DNA of 64,000 nt from the NCBI GenBank assembly GCA_913056235.1, contig CAJXMW010000003.1:310001-374000 (forward strand), given 5' to 3'. A program made the position numbers and the translations under genes. The stretch is from an uncultured Fodinibius sp. (GTDB taxonomy: Bacteria; Bacteroidota; Rhodothermia; Balneolales; Balneolaceae). The notes below the pieces were generated by a model. It was not told where the DNA came from and made no database searches. It saw only the letters and a list, made by a program, of their open reading frames with translations. Positions 55,106 through 64,000 of the stretch are shown piece by piece (the stretch's first letter is position 1; every line of letters begins with the position of its first letter).

Positions 55106-55708
55106 TTGATAAACATTGTCGTTTTTGCCTCGGGATCGGGTACAAATTTTCAAGCTATTATTGATGGTGTGGAAAGTGGCCAGATCGACGGCCAAATCCG
55201 CGGACTCATTACTAATAAATCCGGTATCCAGGCTATTGAGCGAGCCAAGAACCATGACATTCCCCAAAAACCGCTCCCTCCTTCCGATTTTTCTGATCAA
55301 GCGGCATACATTGATGCTTTACTGAGCCAGCTGGCAGACTGGAATACTGATCTCATCGCCTTGGCGGGATACATGATCAAGATACCCAAAGAAGTTATTC
55401 AAGAATTCGAAGGACGAATTGTAAATATCCATCCCTCCTTGCTCCCCAAGTACGGCGGCAAAGGATTCTACGGGATGAACGTACACCGTGCTGTAATTAA
55501 AAACGGAGAAACCGAATCCGGATGCACCGTGCACCTTGTTACCGAAAAATATGATGATGGCCCTATCCTGGCGCAAACGAAAGTGCCTGTCAAAGATTCT
55601 GATGATGCTTCCAGTCTAGCCGAACGAGTTTTGAAGGAAGAACATAAACTTTTTCCAAGTGTCATTGCCAAACTAGCAGACCAACTAACCGACAAACCTC
55701 AATCATAA
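55106..55708 (+). CDS. purN: Phosphoribosylglycinamide formyltransferase
   Basis: Transfers formyl from 10-formyl-THF to GAR in purine synthesis. The N-terminal VFASGSGTNFQAIIDGVESG binds GAR phosphate, the active-site segment IVNIHPSLLPKYGGKGFYG has the catalytic Asn-His, and SGCTVHLVTEKYDDGPILAQ carries the Asp. At 200 residues the length is normal. The start is a TTG (TTGATAAACATT), as no ATG fits. Two bases separate it from purH. Confidence 0.96.
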   Translation: MINIVVFASGSGTNFQAIIDGVESGQIDGQIRGLITNKSGIQAIERAKNHDIPQKPLPPSDFSDQAAYIDALLSQLADWNTDLIALAGYMIKIPKEVIQEFEGRIVNIHPSLLPKYGGKGFYGMNVHRAVIKNGETESGCTVHLVTEKYDDGPILAQTKVPVKDSDDASSLAERVLKEEHKLFPSVIAKLADQLTDKPQS

Positions 55709-55710
55709 CC

Positions 55711-57291
55711 GTGTCTCTACAACCTCTCTCTGAACTTCCTAAACAACCATTGAAAATTAACCGAGCTCTTCTTTCTGTCTCTGACAAACAGGGAATTGTA
55801 TCCTTGGCGAAAACCTTACACGGGGCTGGAGTAGAAATTATCTCTACCGGCGGTACGGCCCGCAAGATTCGGGATGCCCAAATCCCCGTTACAGACGTCA
55901 GCGAGTTAACGGGATTTGAAGAGTGCCTGGACGGCCGCGTGAAGACCCTCCATCCAATTATTCATGGCGGGCTTTTGGGACGCACCAGTCACCAACCGGA
56001 TGTAGCTGAAATGGAGCGACTCAATATTCAGCCAATCGAGCTGGTTGTTGGCAACCTCTATCCTTTCAAGGAAACGGTAGCAGAACCAGATTGTACGCCG
56101 GCCATCGCCACCGAAAATATTGATATCGGCGGACCAACGATGCTTCGCGCTGCAGCCAAGAATTTTGCCCACGTATGCGTGCTTACCTCTCCATCCCAAT
56201 ACGAGGATTTCAGTACAGAACTCAAAGAAAACGGCAGCATCCCCTTTGAAAAGCGTCAACAGTGGGCAAAAACGGCTTTTAATCATACGGCTAGCTATGA
56301 TACAGCTATTGCCAACTATTTCAACGAGTTAGACAATGAAAGTGATGAACTTCCCGAGCAGCTAAACATTTCACTGCCAAAATCACAAGGATTGCGATAT
56401 GGTGAGAATCCCCATCAAAAAGCAGCCGTATATGGCTATCAATCCGAATACATCGACTGCTTTCACGGTAAGCAACTCAGCTACAACAACTTTGCTGATG
56501 TGAATGCGGTGCTGAACTTGATTGCTGACTTCCAAGACGATAAACCAACCTGTGCCATTTTTAAGCATACGGTACCCTGCGGGGTTGCTATTGATGATGA
56601 ACTCAGCAAAGCCTGGGACAAAGCCTTTGCAACGGACACGATGTCACCATTCGGTGGAATTGTAGTCGTTAATCGAGAATTGGATCTGGATACAGCACAC
56701 AAAATTGATGAAATTTTCACCGAGATTGTTATTGCTCCCTCTTACAGTGATGAAGCACTAAAGTTACTGGCGCAGAAGAAAAAGCGTCGACTCATCAGCA
56801 TGAAGAAATATGTAGACGTCAAAAACACGCGTGGTTTTAAATCAATTTTTGGCGGAGCTTTGAGCCAAGATACGGATTACAAAATTACTACCCAAGATGA
56901 TCTTGAGACTGTTACTGAACGGCAGCCAACTGAAAAAGAGGTTGCAGATCTGCTGTTTGCCTGGAAAGTGGTGAAACATATTAAATCGAATGCCATTGTA
57001 TATGCAAAAGACGGCCAAACCATTGGCATCGGAACCGGGCAGACGAGTCGGGTGGAAGCTTCTGAAATTGCCATCGCCAAGGCTAAGCAAGAAGGGTTAT
57101 CCCTTGAAGGCACAGCTATTGCTTCGGATGCTTTCTTCCCTTTTCCTGACGGCGTGGAAGCGGCAGCCGAAGCAGGGGCCACGAGCGTCATTCAACCAGG
57201 GGGCAGCATTCGCGATGATGAGGTGATTGAAGCGGCCAATAAACTCGATCTGGCGATGGTATTTACCGGTAATCGCCATTTTAGGCACTAA
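55711..57291 (+). CDS. purH: Bifunctional AICAR formyltransferase / IMP cyclohydrolase
   Basis: Last two steps of IMP synthesis. The N-terminal MGS-like cyclohydrolase domain (ALLSVSDKQGIVSLAKTLH, ISTGGTARKI, GFEECLDGRVKTLHP, NIDIGGPTMLRAAAKNF) is followed by the transformylase (LRYGENPHQKAAVYG, KHTVPCGVA, SPFGGIVVVN, SDAFFPFPDGVEAAAEAGAT, QPGGSIRDDEVI). At 526 residues it is full length. The start codon is GTG, 2 bp after the purN stop. Confidence 0.97.
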   Translation: MSLQPLSELPKQPLKINRALLSVSDKQGIVSLAKTLHGAGVEIISTGGTARKIRDAQIPVTDVSELTGFEECLDGRVKTLHPIIHGGLLGRTSHQPDVAEMERLNIQPIELVVGNLYPFKETVAEPDCTPAIATENIDIGGPTMLRAAAKNFAHVCVLTSPSQYEDFSTELKENGSIPFEKRQQWAKTAFNHTASYDTAIANYFNELDNESDELPEQLNISLPKSQGLRYGENPHQKAAVYGYQSEYIDCFHGKQLSYNNFADVNAVLNLIADFQDDKPTCAIFKHTVPCGVAIDDELSKAWDKAFATDTMSPFGGIVVVNRELDLDTAHKIDEIFTEIVIAPSYSDEALKLLAQKKKRRLISMKKYVDVKNTRGFKSIFGGALSQDTDYKITTQDDLETVTERQPTEKEVADLLFAWKVVKHIKSNAIVYAKDGQTIGIGTGQTSRVEASEIAIAKAKQEGLSLEGTAIASDAFFPFPDGVEAAAEAGATSVIQPGGSIRDDEVIEAANKLDLAMVFTGNRHFRH

Positions 57292-57423
57292 ATATTGAGT
57301 TGATTTGGTTTTTACTTTTAATCCTGATTAATTCGCAAATAGACTTACAAAATTGTATTTTCAGTCTTCAAATTATTTAGGCGATTGAATTGATTACTTT
57401 CAGCTCATCTACACATACTAAAC

Positions 57424-58476
57424 ATGGACAGAAACGCACCTAAAGAGAAACAGGGCCAGCAAAACAAGGGCTGGTTCGACTGGCTTTATACAGATATAGC
57501 TATTGATCTGGGAACAGCAAACACGCTCATCTATTCACGTGGTGAAGGGATTGTACTCAACGAACCATCGATTGTAGCCCTTAACAATCAAAACGAGCCT
57601 GTAGCTACGGGTCACGAGGCCCGATTGATGCATGAGAAAACACACAAAAACATTCGCACGGTACGTCCCCTCCGTGATGGTGTTATCGCTGATTTTGAAG
57701 TAGCCGAACAGATGATTCGGGGCATGATTGACAAGGTGAAGATGAAGTGGTATTCCAGCACGCGCCAAATGGTTGTTTGTGTGCCCAGTGGCATCACTGA
57801 GGTCGAACGACGTGCGGTTCGCGACAGCGCTGAACATGCCGGTGCTAAAGAAGTCCACTTGGTTGACGAGCCCATGGCCGCCGCCATCGGTATCGGCCTG
57901 AATGTGCACGAGCCCATTGGAAATATGATCGTCGATGTCGGAGGTGGCACCACCGAGATTGCTGTTATAGCACTTTCAGGTATCGTCTATGCACAATCTG
58001 TACGATTGGGCGGTGACGAGCTTAATGATGATATCATCAACTATTTCCGCCGCAATCATAACTTGTTGATTGGGGAACGTACAGCCGAAAAGATAAAATG
58101 CGAAATTGGCTCTGCTGCTCCCTTGGACGAAGAGCTGGAGATGGAAACCAAAGGACGTGATCTTGTAAATGGCGTTCCACGCATCCGCCACGTTACGTCT
58201 AAAGATGTGCGCGAAGCAATTTCGGAATCCGTCAATACTATTGTAGAATCTATTACGAAATCGCTCGAGCAAACACCGCCTGAGCTCTCAGCCGATATTT
58301 TGGACCGTGGCATTATGCTCACCGGAGGCGGCGCCAAGCTCAAAAATCTCGACAAACTGATCATGGAAACAACTGACCTTCCGGTTCATATTGCCGAAGA
58401 CCCGCTGACGGCCGTCGTTCGCGGTACCGGGGCTATCCTCGAGGATCTCGAATATTATCGAACGGTCATCTCCTAA
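57424..58476 (+). CDS. mreB: Rod-shape-determining actin homologue MreB
   Basis: Cytoskeletal ATPase organising lateral wall synthesis. Phosphate-1 region AIDLGTANTLIYSRGEGIVL, the connect-1 and phosphate-2 region NMIVDVGGGTTEIAVIALS, and the adenosine motif LTGGGAKLKNLDKLI are conserved, along with VPSGITEVERRAV and LVDEPMAAAIG. A basic, Gln-rich N-terminal extension of about 18 residues precedes WFDWLYTDIAID, whose aromatic residues may aid membrane contact. First gene of the elongasome cluster, with 132 bp of upstream sequence. Confidence 0.97.
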   Translation: MDRNAPKEKQGQQNKGWFDWLYTDIAIDLGTANTLIYSRGEGIVLNEPSIVALNNQNEPVATGHEARLMHEKTHKNIRTVRPLRDGVIADFEVAEQMIRGMIDKVKMKWYSSTRQMVVCVPSGITEVERRAVRDSAEHAGAKEVHLVDEPMAAAIGIGLNVHEPIGNMIVDVGGGTTEIAVIALSGIVYAQSVRLGGDELNDDIINYFRRNHNLLIGERTAEKIKCEIGSAAPLDEELEMETKGRDLVNGVPRIRHVTSKDVREAISESVNTIVESITKSLEQTPPELSADILDRGIMLTGGGAKLKNLDKLIMETTDLPVHIAEDPLTAVVRGTGAILEDLEYYRTVIS

Positions 58477-58491
58477 ACCTGAAGAAAGTGA

Positions 58492-59334
58492 ATGCGGTTT
58501 CAATTCCCAAGAATAGCTGATGCTAAAGATCACATCATTACTGCACTGCTGCTCGTTACGGCCATCGGGCTGATGATCGGACGATATCAGGGTGGGCTCA
58601 ATAACCTGCGCAAAGTTTCAATCACGCTGTTCAGCTATCTTGAAGAACCCCTTTCTAACGTTCGCATATATCGGCAGGCCCTCAAGACCAACCAATACCT
58701 TCGCAAGCAAAATGTATTGCTGCAGGATGAGCTTAGCCGCCTCCGTGCTGCTGAGCAGCGCAATAAAGAACTGCGGCAACTCCTCCAGTTCGGTCGCACA
58801 AGCGACCTTAGCCTATATCCCGTTCAAATTGTCGGAAAAGAACTAAATCAGGTAACCAATTCACTCACTGTCAATGCGGGCACCGAAGAAGGCATCACAC
58901 GAGGCATGCCGATGGTCTCGGCCGAGGGATTGGTCGGCAAAGTTATTTTAACAGCTTCGGGCTATTCTCAAATTATGCCGTTTTTCAATACCCTGTTTCG
59001 CGTTAGTGCTAAGCTGCAGCAATCGAATGCCTATGGCATCATATCCTGGGATGGCAAAACTATCGAGGAGCTGCAGCTTAACTACATTCCCCAAACAGTG
59101 CAGGTAGATACCGGTGAAGTTGTTGTCACGTCGGGATATAGTAACCAGTTTCCACCCAATATTCCTATTGGCAAAGTGGTGCGTACCGAACCCCAAGAGG
59201 GAAAAGAAACCCAAAAAGTCTTCGTCGATCCCTTCGTAAATCTATTCGAAGTTGCCGAAGGTTTTATCGTGAAGTTTAAACCTGATACCACGATCCAGAA
59301 TCTGAACCAAGAATATGATAAACTGATAGAATGA
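58492..59334 (+). CDS. mreC: Cell-shape protein MreC
   Basis: Bitopic periplasmic scaffold of the elongasome, 280 residues. A single TM (about residues 15-32), a coiled-coil segment (RKQNVLLQDELSRLRAAEQR) and two beta-barrel domains (VNAGTEEGITRGMPMVSAEG, VDTGEVVVTSGYSNQFPPNI followed by PIGKV) make up the family plan. Starts 15 bp after mreB, with a GAAGAAAG upstream. Its stop overlaps mreD by 4 bp. Confidence 0.96.
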   Translation: MRFQFPRIADAKDHIITALLLVTAIGLMIGRYQGGLNNLRKVSITLFSYLEEPLSNVRIYRQALKTNQYLRKQNVLLQDELSRLRAAEQRNKELRQLLQFGRTSDLSLYPVQIVGKELNQVTNSLTVNAGTEEGITRGMPMVSAEGLVGKVILTASGYSQIMPFFNTLFRVSAKLQQSNAYGIISWDGKTIEELQLNYIPQTVQVDTGEVVVTSGYSNQFPPNIPIGKVVRTEPQEGKETQKVFVDPFVNLFEVAEGFIVKFKPDTTIQNLNQEYDKLIE

Positions 59335-59798
59335 ATCTGGAACGTCTAAAAAATATCGGTCTTGGCCTCGGATTTTTATTAATGCAACTGGTGCTTTTTC
59401 GCCACTTGAAAATTTTTCAGATGCAGCCGGATCTTGTGCTGATTTTCCTGGTCTGGTACATGGCAAAAAAAGATCGAACATCAGCCCTGCTGATGGCGGC
59501 GGCATTTGGCTTTATGCAGGATGCACTGCTGGATTTGTGGGGACTAAACATGTTCGCCAAAACGTTATTAACATTCGTCGGCTACAACTTTATCCCAAAA
59601 GGATCTAAAAAAAGATTGCTGATTGGCCAAGTATTTCTCACAATCCTGATTGCCAGCTTATTACATAATCTCATATTTTTGGGACTCAATGCCGCGATTC
59701 AAAGTTTTACGGCTGAAGTCTTTTTCTGGCGACACTTATTTGGCAATAGTTTGTATACGGCGCTTGTAGCGAGTTTTCTTCAACTCTTCAGAACGTAA
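59331..59798 (+). CDS. mreD: Rod-shape-determining protein MreD
   Basis: A 155-residue integral membrane protein with five hydrophobic segments. The segment QPDLVLIFLVWYMAKKDRTS and the FGFMQDALLDLWGLNMFAKT stretch match the conserved Asp-containing centre of MreD. Its ATG overlaps the mreC TGA (ATGA), which implies translational coupling. Confidence 0.92.
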   Translation: MNLERLKNIGLGLGFLLMQLVLFRHLKIFQMQPDLVLIFLVWYMAKKDRTSALLMAAAFGFMQDALLDLWGLNMFAKTLLTFVGYNFIPKGSKKRLLIGQVFLTILIASLLHNLIFLGLNAAIQSFTAEVFFWRHLFGNSLYTALVASFLQLFRT

Positions 59799-59813
59799 TA
59801 ATTGGCCTTTAAC

Positions 59814-61661
59814 ATGCAATACCGAAAGAAACAACGCACACAGATTTCGGTCCGCGTATTGCAGGTCTGCATTATTGTTCTGGGACTCATTATCCTGGGT
59901 AGGCTCTTCCAATTACAGATCATCGAATATGATACCTATAGTCCTCTCAGCCGTAAAAATTCCCTCCGCCAGAAGGTCATTAATCCTGCTAGGGGTCTAA
60001 TATATGATCGCAACGGCAGTTTGCTCGTAGATAACGAACCTATCTATTCTATTACCATTACGCCCGCCAGCTACGACAAAGATAACACTCCAGTTCTGGC
60101 CCGGCTGATGGATGTACCCATCAAAGAAGTCAAAAAACGAGTGCAAGAGGCACAGAATTACTCGCTGTATCGTTCTTCACGACTTTTTACTGAAGTTGAT
60201 TTCAAAACATTCTCGGTCATCCAAGAGAATATCTGGCGGTTGCCGGGCATTGGACATCAGATTGAAAGTAAGCGCCATTATCCGGTGGATAGCCTCCAGG
60301 CTTCGCACATTCTCGGCTATCTTAGGGAAGTCTCAAAAGAACAATATCTCCAAACTAAAAGCTATCACCTGGGCGATAAGGTCGGCAAGAGTGGTCTCGA
60401 GATGGCCTATGAAGAGCATTTGCGAGGAACGCTTGGCACCGAATACATCAAAATTAATGCGATGGGGCAAAATCTGGGATCTTACAGGGACGGAGCTATT
60501 GATGAGGCTCCTACCCGGGGCTCAGACCTGCTTACAACCATCGATACTGACCTACAAATGTTGGCGGAAGACCTGATGGAAGGTAAGCGTGGTGCAGTGG
60601 TAGCTATGAACCCTAATAATGGTTCTGTGCTGAGCCTCGTAAGCTCTCCGCAGTACAATATTCGACGACTCTCTGGTCGTATTGATTCGGATTATTGGCA
60701 ATCTATCAACGCTGATACCACCAATCCCCTTTACAATCGTGCGGTATCAAGCAAGCAACCACCGGGCTCAACCTTTAAGCCGATGATGGCGCTGATGGGA
60801 CTAGAGATGGGCATCATTACGCCGGAGACTACTATCGACAATCCGGGCTATTATTATCGCGGCAGGCGGTACAATGATTTAGCTGATCCCGGCAAATACA
60901 ACGTGGGGAAAGCACTGCAGGAATCCAGCAATACCTTTTTCTTTTGGTTGATGGATAAAATTGTCAACAAGGAAAGTATTGACCGATGGCACGAACTGGC
61001 CTCGACCTTTGGTTTTGGGCAGCGTACCAATATAGACCTGCCCAATGAGGTATCGGGCACGCTCCCAGACAGTACATATCTGAACCGGGTATTGGGCGAA
61101 GGCAAGTGGGGAATTGGCGATCAGCTTAGCATGGGGGTGGGCCAGGGTTTTATGTCTGCCACGCCGCTACAGATGGCTCTCTTGGCATCCGAAATTGCCA
61201 ATGGCGGCTACTATGTGCAACCTCACTTGGTTAGCTCTATCAAGAAAAGTGATGGCTCGGTACTGTTAACCAATCCCAAAAAGGAGAAAATCGATTGGGT
61301 GGATCCTGAAAATATCGAGGTTGTCAAAAATGGAATGCGCCGCGTCGTTACGGATGGTAGTGGACGATACTATGCCGATCTGGACAGCATCAAAGTAGCC
61401 GGTAAAACAGGAACGGCACAAAATCCGCACGGACAGGACCACGGATGGTTTATTTGTTTTGCCCCCCTGGATAACCCCAAGATTGCCGTGGCTGTGTTGG
61501 TGCAAAACGGAGGCTATGGATCGATATCTGCTGCTCCCATCGCGTCGTTATTGGTCGAGCAGTACCTATCCGGAGAGATCAACCGATCTTATGTGTACAA
61601 CTATGTGAAAACATTTGAACCCAAGAAACAAACCACAGACGAGGAAGAATCAGATGAATAA
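59814..61661 (+). CDS. mrdA: Penicillin-binding protein 2 (elongasome transpeptidase)
   Basis: Class B transpeptidase cross-linking lateral peptidoglycan. One N-terminal TM (CIIVLGLIILGRLFQLQ) is followed by the PBP dimer domain (NPARGLIYDRNGSLLVDNEP) and the transpeptidase with S-x-x-K in PPGSTFKPMMAL, S-x-N in ESSNTFFFW and K-T-G in VAGKTGTAQNP. I chose the ATG at 59814 (MQYRKKQRTQ, 615 aa); a TTG at 59802 would add four residues. It overlaps rodA by 8 bp and lies 15 bp after mreD. Confidence 0.97.
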   Translation: MQYRKKQRTQISVRVLQVCIIVLGLIILGRLFQLQIIEYDTYSPLSRKNSLRQKVINPARGLIYDRNGSLLVDNEPIYSITITPASYDKDNTPVLARLMDVPIKEVKKRVQEAQNYSLYRSSRLFTEVDFKTFSVIQENIWRLPGIGHQIESKRHYPVDSLQASHILGYLREVSKEQYLQTKSYHLGDKVGKSGLEMAYEEHLRGTLGTEYIKINAMGQNLGSYRDGAIDEAPTRGSDLLTTIDTDLQMLAEDLMEGKRGAVVAMNPNNGSVLSLVSSPQYNIRRLSGRIDSDYWQSINADTTNPLYNRAVSSKQPPGSTFKPMMALMGLEMGIITPETTIDNPGYYYRGRRYNDLADPGKYNVGKALQESSNTFFFWLMDKIVNKESIDRWHELASTFGFGQRTNIDLPNEVSGTLPDSTYLNRVLGEGKWGIGDQLSMGVGQGFMSATPLQMALLASEIANGGYYVQPHLVSSIKKSDGSVLLTNPKKEKIDWVDPENIEVVKNGMRRVVTDGSGRYYADLDSIKVAGKTGTAQNPHGQDHGWFICFAPLDNPKIAVAVLVQNGGYGSISAAPIASLLVEQYLSGEINRSYVYNYVKTFEPKKQTTDEEESDE

Positions 61662-62904
61662 TCTGCGGGAACTTAGCTGGTCGCTTGTCGTTTTATGGGC
61701 AAGCCTTATCGTGGTCGGTCTAGTGGCTATTTATAGTGCTACCCAGGGACCGGTAGCCGAATTTCTGCCCAGTTATATACAGGTAAACTTTTATAAACAG
61801 CTGATCTCTTTTGGGCTTGCCATAATGGTGCTCATTGGTCTTCAGTTTGTAAATCCACGGACCTTTAAAGAAGGGGCTTACGTGTTTTACGGAATCGGCA
61901 TTATTTTAATGGTGTTGACGCTCTTTGTAGGTAAAGAAGTAGGTGGTGCCAAAAGCTGGCTTGTCATCGGCCCATTCAACTTACAGGTAAGCGAGCTGAT
62001 GAAAATTGCCACTATCCTAGCCGTGGCTAACTATCTGACCAGCCGCCGTGATATTTCGGCTGAAAACCTAAAATCAGCGCTAATTGCTGTACTCCTGATT
62101 CTTATACCGGCTATTCTGGTAGTTCTCCAAAATGATACCGGAACCGCCATCATTTTCTTTGCCATGATTCCCGTGATCCTGTTTTGGTCAGGACTACCTT
62201 ATGGAATTTCCTTATTTATGATTTCCCCGGCCATCATCGGTTATCTAAGCATCATCGAATGGTACTGGGGATTGGTGGCTGCTGTCATTTTAACGCTAAT
62301 GATCTTCATGATTCAGCGTAGAACTTGGCTTACTTTTACCTCTTTTGCTACGGGCATTTTGCTTGTCATTGGTATACAGGTGGCACTTTTCCAAGTACTG
62401 CAGCCCCACCAACGGGCTCGTATTGAGGCTTTTACAAATCCCTCTTTTGATCCGCAGGGTGCTGGATGGAATGTTATTCAAGCCAAAACAGCCATCGGTT
62501 CAGGAGGACTCTACGGCAAGGGATTTATGGAGGGAACGCAAACTCAGTTGCGATTCCTGCCCGAACAATGGACCGACTTTATCTTCTGCGTAATCGGCGA
62601 AGAGTTCGGATTTCTTGGAGCAAGCCTTACTATTTTGTTATTGCTGGGACTTACGTTACGTCTACTGCAAGCCGCTGCTACTCATAAGCACCCTTTTGCC
62701 CAACTGGTCATGGTTGGGGTTATCACCATCTTTTTTACACACTTCTTTATCAATGTAGGATCAGCCACAGGATTATTGCCCGTCATCGGTATTCCCCTGC
62801 CCTTCATCAGCTACGGGGGATCCGCACTGATAACTAACACAGTGATGCTTGGGATTTGTCTGAACCTGGATTTCTATAAGCGACAGTTTAGCATTTACCG
62901 TTAG
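61654..62904 (+). CDS. rodA: Peptidoglycan polymerase RodA (SEDS family)
   Basis: Glycosyltransferase partner of PBP2. Ten hydrophobic segments are visible. Conserved SEDS parts are VGLVAIYSATQ, GAKSWLVIGPFNLQVSELMK, LQNDTGTAIIFFAMIPVILF, QAKTAIGSGGLYGKGFMEGT, LPEQWTDFIFCVIGEEFGFL and GIPLPFISYGGSALITN. The start is the ATG at 61654 (MNNLRELSW), inside the end of mrdA. A longer reading from TTG 61615 would overlap more and lacks support. 416 residues. Confidence 0.97.
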   Translation: MNNLRELSWSLVVLWASLIVVGLVAIYSATQGPVAEFLPSYIQVNFYKQLISFGLAIMVLIGLQFVNPRTFKEGAYVFYGIGIILMVLTLFVGKEVGGAKSWLVIGPFNLQVSELMKIATILAVANYLTSRRDISAENLKSALIAVLLILIPAILVVLQNDTGTAIIFFAMIPVILFWSGLPYGISLFMISPAIIGYLSIIEWYWGLVAAVILTLMIFMIQRRTWLTFTSFATGILLVIGIQVALFQVLQPHQRARIEAFTNPSFDPQGAGWNVIQAKTAIGSGGLYGKGFMEGTQTQLRFLPEQWTDFIFCVIGEEFGFLGASLTILLLLGLTLRLLQAAATHKHPFAQLVMVGVITIFFTHFFINVGSATGLLPVIGIPLPFISYGGSALITNTVMLGICLNLDFYKRQFSIYR

Positions 62905-62959
62905 AAGCATTCTTGGAACGGGCAGGATATCCGGTTCTACAAACTTATTTTTAATAGCT

Positions 62960-63607
62960 TTACTCTTCTTCGAGCATTTCATCAGTGCGTAGATTAAAAC
63001 TCTGCCGATGCCACTTTGTAGCACCGTGCTCTTCAAGTCCCGCAAAATGCTTCGCAGTGGGATATCCCACATTCGTATCCCAGCCATAATGCGGATATTT
63101 ATCGTGCAAATCGATCATCCACTCATCGCGGTACACTTTTGCGATAATGGACGCTGCTGCAATACTCATCGAGCGATCATCCCCTCCCACAATGCACTTA
63201 TGAGGACATAGTCCCGAACTAAACTTATTACCATCAACCAACAAATAATCAGGATTAGCGCTGTCTGCTTCAGCACATTTACTCATCGCTTTGATGGAGG
63301 CATGTAAAATATTTATATCGTCAATAACCTTTGGAGTACACCACTGTATAGTCCAATAGAGTGCAGTCTCCTTAATTTGCTCAGCCAGTTTTTTGCGCTC
63401 TTCCAGCTCCACGGTTTTGCTGTCTCTGATCTCTTTGACAAAAGTGCCGGGTTTAAAGATAACGCCACCTGCCACAACCGGACCCGAGAGGCAGCCGCGG
63501 CCCACTTCGTCCAGCCCCATTATACGTTGATAATCTTCATCCCAAAGACGTCGCTCAAAGTGAAGCCGATCGACCGAGTCCCCGTTTAATTTGCTAGAAT
63601 TATTCAT
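62960..63607 (-). CDS. rnhB: Ribonuclease HII
   Basis: Removes RNA from RNA/DNA hybrids and single ribonucleotides in DNA. At 215 residues, the active-site motif IMGLDEVGRGCLSGPVVAGG (Asp-Glu), YLLVDGNKF (Asp), the segment VGGDDRSMSIAAASIIAKVY and the final DLHDKYPHYGWDTNVGYPT are as expected. A 15-20 residue N-terminal extension precedes the first strand. Convergent with rodA and divergent from the VWA gene. Confidence 0.97.
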   Translation of the reverse strand: MNNSSKLNGDSVDRLHFERRLWDEDYQRIMGLDEVGRGCLSGPVVAGGVIFKPGTFVKEIRDSKTVELEERKKLAEQIKETALYWTIQWCTPKVIDDINILHASIKAMSKCAEADSANPDYLLVDGNKFSSGLCPHKCIVGGDDRSMSIAAASIIAKVYRDEWMIDLHDKYPHYGWDTNVGYPTAKHFAGLEEHGATKWHRQSFNLRTDEMLEEE

Positions 63608-63671
63608 TACTATGAATTAATGTAGTGCTCATTTCGTTACATATACTCCTGCTAAAGTCAACGTTTTTGAT

Positions 63672-64000
63672 ATGCATTTCAAGTACCAACAATGGAGCGA
63701 ACGATTCGCCAATAATCAAGGGAAATCCCCGTTTGATGCGCTTTGGGACACTTTCCAGGAACTACTTACCATAGCAAGTGGTGATGTATCGCAGTCGCTG
63801 AAATGGTTGTCTGAGCTCGACAACGAATACGGGCTTACTGATGATTTTGATGATTACGGAGTTGGAGACTTTATAGACGAACTCAAAGAACGCGGCTACA
63901 TTGAGCAGGATAATGAGCAACAAGCGTATGTGATCACGCGCAAAACCGAACGTAGTCTTCGACAACGCTCGCTTGAACAGATTTTCAAGAATCTCGAAAA
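63672..64000 (+). CDS. VWA-domain protein of the COG4867 type, 3'-truncated by window edge
   Basis: An open frame from ATG 63672 to the window end (109 codons and continuing). It opens MHFKYQQWSERFANNQGKSP, followed by FQELLTIASGDVSQSLKWLS, YGVGDFIDELKERGYIEQDN and YVITRKTERSLRQRSLEQIF. This helical start resembles that of a Bacteroidota and actinobacterial family with a C-terminal von Willebrand A domain (COG4867, ChlD-like). Those genes often sit near MoxR-type AAA ATPase or magnesium-chelatase-like genes. The VWA domain itself would lie outside the window, so the call is from the N-terminus only. Divergent from rnhB with a 64-bp gap. Confidence 0.68.
   Translation, partial: MHFKYQQWSERFANNQGKSPFDALWDTFQELLTIASGDVSQSLKWLSELDNEYGLTDDFDDYGVGDFIDELKERGYIEQDNEQQAYVITRKTERSLRQRSLEQIFKNLE

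Overview
The window is 64 kb of gene-dense chromosomal DNA of moderate GC. The gene set suggests a Gram-negative bacterium of the Bacteroidota / Rhodothermota-Balneolota assemblage. Supporting signs are outer-membrane efflux and lipoprotein genes, a Bacteroidota-type AccD without zinc-ribbon cysteines, a short Obg, ACT-malic enzyme, DUF3857 and COG4867-type VWA genes, and -7 promoter elements of the TAnnTTT(G/A) kind. The phylum is inferred from protein flavour, not from a marker-gene search. I saw no rRNA, tRNA, CRISPR array, transposase or prophage. Both window edges cut genes: mutY on the left and a VWA-protein gene on the right.

Layout. 1-4.7 kb: mutY, a TIGR02757 gene, rpsU, then radA and a flippase-like membrane protein. 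4.8-12 kb: fbaB and dusB divergent, DUF72, a lipoprotein, MscS with its overlapping DUF432 partner, serS. 12-17.9 kb: an Lrp-type regulator, a large unknown membrane protein, rpoN, dprA, obgE. 17.9-27 kb: S9 peptidase, accD, a conserved unknown, tsaB, DUF3857 protein, SGNH hydrolase, pyrC. 27-31.5 kb: xseA, ACT-malic enzyme, a 500-bp repeat field, pheA. 31.6-39 kb: a seven-gene TetR/TolC/HlyD/ABC-2 efflux operon, interrupted by an antisense four-helix-bundle (S23) gene with an internal stop. 39.2-45.3 kb: AAA+ ATPase, CNNM/CorC protein, enoyl-CoA hydratase, two coiled-coil proteins and PspA, all on the minus strand. 45.4-52 kb: deoA, pdxB, tatD, a BadF-type kinase, kynA-kynU. 52.2-64 kb: recA-recX-AI-2E transporter, purN-purH, the rod-shape cluster mreBCD-mrdA-rodA, rnhB, and the start of a VWA-domain gene.

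How the genes work together. Most of the window is housekeeping: DNA repair (mutY, radA, dprA, xseA, recA, recX), translation and tRNA modification (rpsU, serS, dusB, tsaB), nucleotide synthesis (pyrC, purN, purH, deoA) and cell-wall elongation. The parts most worth attention are accessory. The first is the pspA / coiled-coil / membrane coiled-coil set with a same-strand AAA+ ATPase, a possible envelope-remodelling module. Others are the MscS-DUF432 pair, the ABC efflux operon with its inserted broken S23 gene, an unknown 501-aa periplasmic-plus-membrane protein beside an Lrp regulator, and several families of palindromic intergenic repeats, including one long imperfect hairpin of about 140 nt.

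Start codons were adjusted to the first plausible ATG when the longest reading frame began at an upstream TTG. Functions are from reading motifs by eye; no database search was possible.
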